Position numbers and translations under genes: made by a program
The notes under the pieces: generated by a model
What the model was told of the DNA's origin: nothing
The model's database searches: none
The model's input: only the letters and a program-made list of their open reading frames with translations
DNA from: Candida dubliniensis CD36
Lineage: Eukaryota; Ascomycota; Pichiomycetes; Serinales; Debaryomycetaceae
Direction: 5' to 3'
Assembly: GCF_000026945.1 (NCBI RefSeq)
Contig: NC_012863.1
Span: forward strand, 518,501 to 582,500
Length of the DNA stretch: 64,000 nt
In this document: positions 54,863-64,000 of the stretch, piece after piece
Layout: each line of letters begins with the position of its first letter
How positions within the stretch are numbered: position 1 is the first letter of the stretch

Positions 54863-56029
54863 CCAGGAGAAACCCATGCGGATGAAAAACTAATAGAAAA
54901 CGTTTATCAACCAAGAATAACAACCCCCCCCCACCATTGGAAACATAATCTTCTAAATTCATGATTTAATTTTTCAAGTATCGTCTAAAAAAAAAAAAAA
55001 ACTAAAGATGACAAATTAGTAAATACATGAAGGAGGAAGTGGGGGGGGCAAGTCTAAGAGAGAAAGCAAACTTGAGTGAGAAACAGAAGACAGAAAGACA
55101 GAAGAAGGAAAATAAGATAGTGATAATTGCATAAATCAGATGAAATTTGGTATGTATGTATGTATGTATTTTTTTTTTTTTTTTTTTTTTGCAGGTATAT
55201 TCACAATTATTCAATTGATTAAATATTGCAGCAAAAAAAAAGAATTGATATTTATTTTGACGAAGAAGAAGTTTAACTTCCATTTTTCAACAATTGTCAT
55301 TTTTTTTATTTACAACCAATGCCTTTGTATGATGGTATGTATGTAGTGTCAGACAGTCAAAGATATGTACATATTTCGACAGACATTAATGGTTTTTTTC
55401 TCATCACCGACATTTCTATTTCTATTATTATTATTATTATTATTATTAGTATTATTGTCGATTGAATCTCTCTCTCTCACTCTTTTCTTTTTTTTTTTTT
55501 TTGTGTGTATGTGTGTGTGTGTGTCGCATAATTCTTACACAATTGACGACACCAGACACGGAATTCTTTTTTTTTTTACTTAATTCAGGAACTTTTTTTT
55601 TTAGCTGTCACTTATTGTGTCATCATCATCATCTTTTCATTCATTCATTCATTCATTTGTAGATTCTAGCCACTATATTCCAATAATTGTGTGTACTTAG
55701 GGAATGGCACCACCACTATCACTACTACTATTACAATAAAGACCTGTTAATTCATTTCATTGCTGGATGGGATGATAATGAATTATCAAATGTTTATTGA
55801 TTAACATTGTCTGTTAAGCGGTTGAAAATAATAATCAATCAATGAATGGAATGGAATGAATGGATGAATGAATAGGTTGCAAATAACTACCTATTAAGAT
55901 ATAACATACCAAACAAATAATATAACAACAACAACAACAACAACAACAATAGATTTGAACAATTTTTTTTTTTTTTAGTTTCAAGTTCTTTCTTAGTTTA
56001 TTTTTGCACCCCCGCCCCCTCTCCCTTTT

Positions 56030-56071
56030 CATCTCTCATCTCTCATCTCTCATCTCTCATCTCTCATCTCT
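56030..56071. repeat. heptanucleotide CATCTCT array
   Basis: Six perfect 7-bp pyrimidine-rich units. Confidence 0.92.
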
Positions 56072-57781
56072 AATTCCGTCACTCATTACCATCAACTCAA
56101 CTCCCCCATTTTAGTAAATTCATGATCTAAAGATTTTCTAATTTTATCAAATAAATAACAAGAACCAGTAGGGGAAAAAAAACGGAAAACATATTAGAAC
56201 TCAATATGACACAAAAGAAAAACTGTTATTTTTTGTTTTTTTTGTTTTAACAATCGGCATTGTTAATAGTTGTTAATAGATGTTAATAGTTGTTAATAGT
56301 TGTCGTTGTTGTTGTTGTTGACGATGATTTGTAGGAATTTTTTTTAGTCAAAAAAAAAAAAAAAGAAAAGAAAATTTAGATTTTATGGACCGGGGGGAAA
56401 AACTAGTTGATCGGATAAAATGGTTACTTAATCAACTTGTTTGCTCCTCCAACCCATTTGATTAATATATTAATATATTAATGTATTTTTGTAATCTTAG
56501 AAATAATTATTAAATCACTAAAATTTGTTCAATGGTTTTTCGTAATAAAAAACTTATGTTAATATTAAAAACACATATTGTCTAAATATAAAATCTTCTT
56601 TGTTAGTTAGGTTTGCTCTTTTTTTGCATCTCTAATTCCTCCTCTTTCTTCATCTCTTACTTTTTTTTTAGAACAAAGAAGAATCCATTTGCAATGTCCA
56701 TATCTCTGTCTCTCTGTCTCTGTCTCTCTTTTCCTGCAAACTGTAAGATCTATAATAATGATACACTCCTATTATAACATGTAACAACAATCAATATAAA
56801 TTAGTTTGTGATATCACACTTTACATATATTTGAATCTAGATTATTATTATTATTATTAGTAGCTACCACCACTTTTAAATTTCTGATTTGTTTTTTTGT
56901 TTTTTTATTTTTTTTCAGTTAAAATAATATTTTATCTATATCGGAACGATTACACATTCAAAATTAATTGAAATTTCAATTTTAATTTTAATTTCAAGAC
57001 CAAACAATAAATTACAAATATTATAACCTTGACTAGTTTATTATTAATAATTTTAGTATTTACAGGAAAAGAATAATAATAATAATAATAATAAACAAAC
57101 AAACTACTATTCTTGTACATAAATTGTATTAGTAGTTATAATTGGTCGAATGAATGAATGAATGAATAAACAACAACTCTCATCAACAAATCACAATTGG
57201 TAGCGCTTAATAAGGAGGATTTTTTTTTATTTTTTTTTTTTTCAACTTGATACTACTACTAGTACTACTACTAGTACTACTACTATTATTATTATTATTA
57301 TTATTATTAGAACTATTGATTGGTAAGAACAATAACACTCCAATGTATATATATATACACAAACACAGAGAGAGAGAGAGAGATAGACAGAGTTTCTGGT
57401 ATAAAATGTGTACAGATAGATTCTCAGTTTAAAAAGAAACTAATGGTAAATTGATATCAAATAATAATTTGATTCTATGAAACACCACACACACACACAC
57501 ACTACATAAAAAGATAGGGACAAATTTTTACTGCAAAAAAAAAAAAAAAAAAAATAAAAAATAAAAAAAAGCAACCAGTATTGGTTTGTTCACCATATGC
57601 AAAAAAAACAAAAAAAACGACATAACCATCATCATCATCATGGTTATTATTATTATTATTACAATATAGTTTCAGGTTTAGTTCTGTTTTGGTGTTACTA
57701 ACTGTCTTTAGTAAATTTTATGAAATGATTAAATATGAAACCTAACTAAAAACTTTAAACAAAACCAAAAAAAAAAAAAAA

Positions 57782-57816
57782 ACATAAAAAACATAAAAAA
57801 CATAAAAAACATAAAA
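57782..57816. repeat. 9-bp ACATAAAAA array
   Basis: Almost four units of a 9-bp A-rich motif. Confidence 0.8.
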
Positions 57817-59048
57817 TGTGTGACATGTAACAAGAAGAAGAAGAAGAAGAAGAAGAACTTGGATATAGCTATACAAACTGACTAACTAACTAACTAACTA
57901 AAATAGATGAATAAAAAAAATTGGGAGTTATTTTCATTGTAATTTTTTTTTTTTAGTAGAATCAAATGTAGCATGAAACTAAATTTAGTTAAGAAGATGA
58001 TATTTAGTTAAGTTTGTTAAGTTAGTTAAGTTAGTGGTGGTGGTGGTGGTGATGATGGTGGGTTGCATACTAAAATCAACAAACAACAAACAACAAACAT
58101 TATCATATCTTGTTCAATAAAAATAAATTTTCCATTTCCATTAATTACTACTAGTACTACTAGTACTACTTTAATAATAATAATAAAATTAGGGTTTTCT
58201 CTTTTTCTTGTTTTTTTCTTGAATTAAATATTTCTGTTACTTGTTAATAATCACATTTTAAAAAAAAAATAAAAAGAAGGTTAAGAAATTAATATTACTC
58301 TGTGGATGGGTTGGTGGGTAGGTAGGTAGGATGGGTATATAAATGAGGTAGGTTATTATTATTATAAAGATCATATGGATTCAAAAGACCAAAAAAAAAA
58401 ATAACAACCATATTGTGAGTACCACAAAAAAAAATAAAGTTTTACAATTATCAAAGGTAAAGGTAGGTTATAATAATAATAATAATAATAATAATATTAA
58501 TAATCGACGGTAGTTTAATAACAAGTCAACAAAAGTATTAAGAAACTAATAAAATTCCAATATAAACACTATTAAGTAATAATAATTTTTAAGTAGAAAA
58601 AAAAGATAGATTAGAGAAACGGGACATTATTTGATTCTAAAACCAACTTTTCATTTAGCAGTCAACAACAACAAATACAAATACAAATACAACAAGAAGT
58701 AGAAGTTAGTCATGCGGATAATCAATACCGCTGTATTTTATTCCAAACGTTCTTCTCGAGGAGAAATGGGTACATCTTCAGTTATTGAATTTGTGAACTT
58801 AAAAAAAAAAAAAATGAATAGAATAAAATGGAATGGAATGGGTGGGTAATATTTATTGTGACAATATTATCTATATACTCCCATTTTAAAGTTATATTAT
58901 TTTGGTTGGTTGGTTATTCTTTCTATCCTTCTCTTTATCTTTCTCTTTTTCGGTCATAATCATATAATATTGCAATTTAAATAATCATCATCATCATCAT
59001 CATTATTTACACTAACTCTCTCCCCCCGCAAGCCAAAAAAAAAAAAAA

Positions 59049-59282
59049 ATGAAAACAGAGTGGGATCAACAAAGTTTGTTTTTTCATCAAAAGGGGTGGA
59101 ATAATTTTGTGTCTAAAGATGGCGGGACTATTACTGGTTATTGGGATAACTATATAAATAAAGAGGTTTTAGTTTTTTTTTGTTTTTGTTTGTTTTCCTT
59201 TGTAATAGTTTGGTCAATCGTCATGAAAGTTAATGATTGCAAAAATCTTTGTCGTTCCAACCAAACAAAACAAGATTTATAA
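59049..59282 (+). CDS. isolated 77-codon frame inside the gene-free region, doubtful
   Basis: This is the least repeat-like frame of the 12.5-kb region. It has a Trp/Gly-containing hydrophilic start (GTITGYWDNY), one hydrophobic segment at about residues 40-58 and a polar Cys/Asn tail. No family is known. An A tract directly precedes the ATG. Nothing beyond the composition supports it. Confidence 0.18.
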   Translation: MKTEWDQQSLFFHQKGWNNFVSKDGGTITGYWDNYINKEVLVFFCFCLFSFVIVWSIVMKVNDCKNLCRSNQTKQDL

Positions 59283-60521
59283 ATTTTTCTAACGCCTTGC
59301 TAAAAAAAAAAATACCAAAAAAAAACAAAAAAAATTAAAAATGGTACTTGTAATATAGAGAGATGAATGTTGGATTTAGTGTAATAGTAGTAGTAGTAGT
59401 AGTAATAGTAATAGTAATAGTAGTATGCTTGAATGTGGAAATCTTGGTTATGAGAATAGTAACACTAATTGAGAAAAATTAGAGGGAAAAGAAAATGGAA
59501 TTCATTTACTTTCTATTTCCCTTTTCTTTCCTTTCTTTTTCTTTTTAAAAAGTCCTTATTGTTTGTGTATCATTCTTCTTCTTCTTCTTCTTCTTTTAGT
59601 TATGGTTGTGTTCTAATACAAATTTATTTTTAACTTTTCTCATCAACTAAAAACTAAAAACTAAAAACTAAAACCCTCTTCCTCTTTTTCTTCCTCTTCC
59701 TTTTCCTTTTCTATATGATGTTTATAGTCACACCTTTCCTTTTCTTTCCTTTTGAAACTATGAAATTGACTACTAGTAAATTCAATCTATTTGGTGTTAC
59801 TTTCAAATTAAGTTTTTTTTTTTTTTTTTTTTTTACTTTGTGATTGGGGATTTAATAATAAAATAACGATTAAGAATTATCAATGACGAAAGTTTCTATC
59901 TCTCTCTCTCTCTCTCTCTCCAAACAAAAGAGAAATAAACAACCAATCAAGTAAATAAGTAAAATAAGTAAGTAAGTAAGTAATAATGAAGAGAAATAAT
60001 ATAGAGCGTTGTTAAGGTTCATGAAATTAAATTAAAGACAAATAATTCAATTGTTGCCAAAAACTAAAAAAAAAAAGGAAAAGGAAAGTCTAGTCTTGTG
60101 TAGTCTAGTCTTATCTTGTCTTGTCTTGTGTAGTCCTGTCTTGTTTAGCTTCTGGTGTTAGAAGAAGGTATACATTGTTGTTGTTGTTGTTGTTGTAAAT
60201 CCAATCCAATAATAATGTAAAGTTTTCCACAAATGACAATGACAAACCAAAAAAGAAAGACTTCGTAATTACCAATCCTCATCATCATCGCCTGGTTTCT
60301 TTCTTTCTTTTTTGGTATTTTTTTTTTTTTGGGTAAAATGAAATCTACTAAAACAACAACAACAACAGCAACAGCAACTACTATTCCTATTATTATTAAA
60401 GACTTGGAAATTAATTTCTACAAAGCTACTTTAGTATAAATATCATCTTTGTTGATTTCTAACAATAAAATAAAAAAATAAATAAAATAAAAAAGAAATC
60501 CACTAACCATTTTTGTAAAAA

Positions 60522-60557
60522 ACTAACCCTAACACTAACACTAACACTAACACTAAA
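60522..60557. repeat. CTAACA hexamer array
   Basis: About five to six CTAACA-like units. It superficially resembles telomeric DNA but is not the 23-bp Candida telomere repeat. Confidence 0.8.
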
Positions 60558-60680
60558 CAAACAAAAAAACTAGACGATATCCCACAACAACTTACAAACT
60601 ACATACCGTTGGGTTGGGTTGAGTTGGGGACGTGGGGGGGCGGGGGGCGGAAATAGATCAACCCGTCAATCCTCCCCTTT

Positions 60681-60714
<34 letters not shown>
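60681..60714. repeat. ATC trinucleotide array
   Basis: Eleven ATC units, non-coding. Confidence 0.88.
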
Positions 60715-60939
60715 ATATCATTCGATTAATTCTGAATTTGTGGTATAAAAACAAATTATAATGAGTTATGACAAAACTAAAACTAAAACTAAATCTAAAT
60801 CTAAACTGCTGAATTAGTTTTCACATAAAAAAAAAAAAAATTCATTCAAAGGAATTGTAAAATTGTCAGCTATGTGTGTTATAAATCGTACATTCATATA
60901 ATAACATACACCATACACTAAAATACAATATAATCGATC

Positions 60940-60940
<1 letters not shown>

Positions 60941-60979
<39 letters not shown>
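60941..60979. repeat. ACTT tetranucleotide array
   Basis: Nearly ten perfect ACTT units. Confidence 0.9.
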
Positions 60980-63900
60980 CTCTTTCATTATCATCATTAT
61001 TATCATCATCATCATCAACCAAAGCAAAGCAAAGAAAATATTATTTTGTCTTTCAAACAGACATCGACACCGACACCGACAAAAGAAGAAAAAGGACAGA
61101 CAATAATAATTTATAACTTGTTTTGATTGTTTTTTTCAAACAATGAGTACACGACTACTATACACACACATACATACATACATACATACATGAAGAAGAA
61201 GAAGAATAATGATGATGATGCAAAAAAAAAACTAATAAGCCAAACTCAACCTCATATACTATTATTATTATACTTGTTAGTGTTGTTAGATTTTAAAGCA
61301 AGCTTTGTTTGATTTTTGATTTTTGATTTTTGTAGGAAGAAAATAAATTATACTCCTTAACACACACACACACTTTCTTTTAATTTTTTTATTAATTTTT
61401 TCAAATTTTTTTTTTTACCTCCTTTCTAATCTAACACAATAAATGGTTAGGTTAACTAAATAGATAGATAGATAGACAGAGAAAGAGAGATAGATAGAGT
61501 AACAATTTATACACTAGCAATAATAATAATAATCTGATTTAGTTGTAAATGAAGAGATATTGATTGCATTGACGGGGTAAAGTAAGTAAGTATTGTTTGA
61601 GATGTTATATGTTAAGTAGTAATAGTAATAGTAATAGTAGTAGTGGATTTTTGTGTCATATATAAGTAAAAATGAAATTTGAAATTTTATGGATGATGTT
61701 GTTACTCTTATTCTTATTCTCCATCTCCTGTTTTCCTTCCTTCTCTTCTTTCCTTCTAGACCTGTAACATGTACAATGAATTAATTTATTTTAATATGTC
61801 TGTGTCTGTGTCTGTGTGTGGGTGTGTATGTGTATGTGTTTGTGTATGTTGATATTTCAATTTCTTTCAATTTTTTTTTTTTTTTTTGCAATCGAAACAA
61901 TTTTTTTTTTTTGTTTTAGTTTAGTTTAGGGCAAAGTTTAATGTTTATGTTCAGATTCACAAGTTTCAAATTATATATATTATATATATATTATATGTAT
62001 AGTATATGTATAGTATATTATTTGGAGGGGGGTGTTGTTGGTGGTGGTGGTGGGGGATCCCATAATAATAATAATAGTAATAGTAATAGTAATAATATAC
62101 TAATCTTATTTTCAATTAATACTGTAGGAGTTAAAATAATTGAAATTCCTTTCTCCCTTTTCAAATAAATAAAAAAAAAAAAAAAATGCTTTTAAATCAA
62201 ATTTTACAAAACTTAGTTGGTTAAATTATAAAATTATAAAATTATAAAATCATAAATTGAATCCAATACTTTATAATATAATTTATTATATGAAAAGAGA
62301 AGAGAACTGAACTGAACAGAACAGAAGAGAACAGAAGAGAAGATATCTTTTAAAAGTTACTTTTAATATTTGAATATTTAAATATGAAAACCTAAAAATT
62401 ATATTCATTCTCATGTTTTCTGTTCTCACCAGTGTGTGTGTAATTTAACACACACACATACACATTCATTGAGGTTTGAAAGTTTTACTTCTGGTGGTTA
62501 TCATTCTGTATTCATACTCTAACTGACTAACTAAAACAAATCAAATCAACTGTTTATACAGGGGGAAGGGTTGTACTTTTTTTTTTTTGAATTCTCTCTT
62601 TTAACTTGTTGTACATCTGTTAAAGGAGAGAGAGAGAGCCAGCGTGAGGGGGGTGTTGATTTCCAAATTTAGTTCATAATCATACTTTTATTCTTCTCTA
62701 CCCCCAATATATGCTTGCTGTCTCTTGTTTTTTTGCAGTAAATAAATAGATCACTAATTAGTTAGTAACTTGATTTGGTTGGTCCTTATTGTTGTAGTTT
62801 AAATTGCTTTTTTTTCAATTCAAGTTTAATTATTGATCGATATACAAATAAAAAAATAAAAATAAAAAATAAAAAAATTACTTTCCCAATATTTGTTTCA
62901 TTGTTGTTCATAAGTTGTTCATAAGTTGTTGTTGTTGTTGTTGGTGATCAATGAATGGATGTAATGAATGGATGAATGTAGTTGTTGTTACGAATAATTT
63001 TTATAGATTTATTTTTAATTTTTAATTTTTAATTTAGTAATAAGTTTCTGACTTTTTTCTTATTTCTTTGCTATATTGTATTATCTAATTTTTTTTTTTA
63101 GTTATTACATTTTTATTGTCTCCTTGTTCTTTTGTTCTTTTGTTCTTGTCCTTCCTATCTGTCTGATGCTCTTCTCTTCTCCCCCCTTCCCCTATATTAT
63201 ATTTGTGTAGGATGGAGGATGGAGGTGCATGAAATACTCTTTCTGCATATCATAACATATTATTCTCATCCATGCATGTCTAATAATAATAATAATGGGT
63301 AACAAATTTCTTTAACTCACAAAACTTAACTTAACCAGACATTTTCTTGTTTTCTTGTTCTTCTTGTTCTTGTTCTTCTTTTTTTGTTCTTCTTTTTGAA
63401 ATTTAATACATCCGACAGACATCTACGTATGTACTTACTTTTGGTAAATTAAAATTCTTTTGATGACCTCTCTCTCTGTTTCTTAGCCTCTTTGCTTCTT
63501 TCTTACACTAAAATGGATTGGAGGATGAGAATGGCAATGGCAATGGGAATGGTTATGTTTTTTTTTCATTTTCATTTTCATTTTTGTGATTGTCTATTTT
63601 TCTCTTTTAAAAAACATTGTACAATTTTTTTTTATTTGCGTTGTTTTATGTTTTATGTTTTTTTTTTTTTAGTATTTCCCTATTTCCTTTAAATCCATAT
63701 GTACAATAATTATTATACATATATTTGTACAATTAATATTATTAACATTTCTTTTTCTTTTTCATTTTCATTTTGATTTGCTTCAAAAAAATTAATTTGA
63801 AAAGAAGAGAATGTACATTTTTTTATTTGGCTGTTAAAAATATCTTTTTTGGTTTTTTTTTTTTTCCCTTTTACATAAACACAGCGCATTATACATTATA

Positions 63901-64000
63901 TTACAAACAACTATACATTTAATATATATCTATATATATATATATATATAAACTAATTGATTTGTCTACAATTCTTTACATGATGAAAAATATGTTTTAA

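Larger units (their letters stand above)
51459..64000. other. about 12.5-kb gene-free, microsatellite-rich region
   Basis: No ATG frame exceeds about 93 codons, and nearly all short ones are homopolymer or repeat translations. The DNA is packed with poly-A/poly-T tracts (for example 52000-52022, 52680-52702, 54609-54635, 55170-55190, 59814-59834). Tandem repeats of 1-10 bp units occur throughout; the best are listed separately. It contains the upstream region of the Sfk1-like gene and continues past the window edge. No tRNA-like B box, LTR or transposase frame was seen. It could be a giant regulatory region for a gene to the right, or another ORF-free chromosomal domain. Confidence 0.7.

Noticed and set aside
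55150..55194. GTATGT...poly-T...GCAG, like a mini-intron
   Set aside because: Only 45 bp, no branch-point motif and no coding sequence on either side. It is better seen as TATG repeats followed by a T tract.
60522..60557. CTAACA array as an interstitial telomere
   Set aside because: The Candida albicans telomere unit is a 23-bp sequence of different composition. This is a simple hexamer microsatellite.
51459..64000. tRNA, CRISPR array or rRNA within the gene-free region
   Set aside because: No GTTCGA-type B box in a tRNA context, no repeat-spacer pattern and no rRNA-like sequence was seen. The repeats are simple tandem arrays without unique spacers.

Overview
The window is nuclear DNA of a CUG-clade yeast, almost certainly Candida albicans or a very close relative such as C. 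dubliniensis. It is AT-rich, has long unspliced genes separated by microsatellite-filled spacers, and carries a recognisable set of orthologues: ADR1, ARG83, RGT1, EMP70, UME7, VPS30, SEN2, BUR6, SUL2, RLF2, SLX4, RAD24 and GRX3. Two CTG codons in a KDM4-type demethylase fall where the family has serine, which supports CUG being read as Ser. Leu at CTG codons in the conceptual translations should therefore be read as Ser.

Left part (1-23.1 kb) is rich in transcription factors. It holds the N-terminal part of an Adr1-like C2H2 factor (minus), a monocarboxylate-type MFS transporter (plus), a BTB/POZ protein (minus), the Zn2Cys6 factors Arg83 (plus) and Rgt1 (plus), the Golgi/endosome nonaspanin Emp70 (minus) and the Zn2Cys6 factor Ume7 (minus). 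Long spacers (up to 3.5 kb) separate them, as is usual for regulator genes in this organism.

Middle part (23.36-47.13 kb) is framed by two inverted copies of a 2,616-bp unit (23356-25971 and 44515-47130) that lie 18,543 bp apart. Each copy carries a divergent pair: a 604-aa JmjN/JmjC/PHD/Tudor-like histone demethylase and a 114-aa single-span membrane protein of unknown function. Between the arms lie VPS30 and an SDR oxidoreductase (minus), then SEN2, BUR6, an FGGY kinase, SUL2, RLF2 (CAF-1 p150) and SLX4 (all plus). Recombination between the arms would flip this block without breaking any gene.

Right part: RAD24 (plus), GRX3 (minus) and an Sfk1/Frag1/DRAM-family membrane protein (minus). 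These are followed by about 12.5 kb (51459-64000) with no convincing gene, packed with homopolymers and tandem repeats. It may be a very long regulatory region or another kind of ORF-free domain.

Functional themes: chromatin and genome maintenance are concentrated around the inverted repeats (two demethylase copies, BUR6, RLF2, SLX4, RAD24). RLF2, SLX4, RAD24 and the demethylase promoters all carry ACGCG(T) elements expected for G1/S control by MBF. No rRNA, tRNA, CRISPR array or transposon ORF was recognised.
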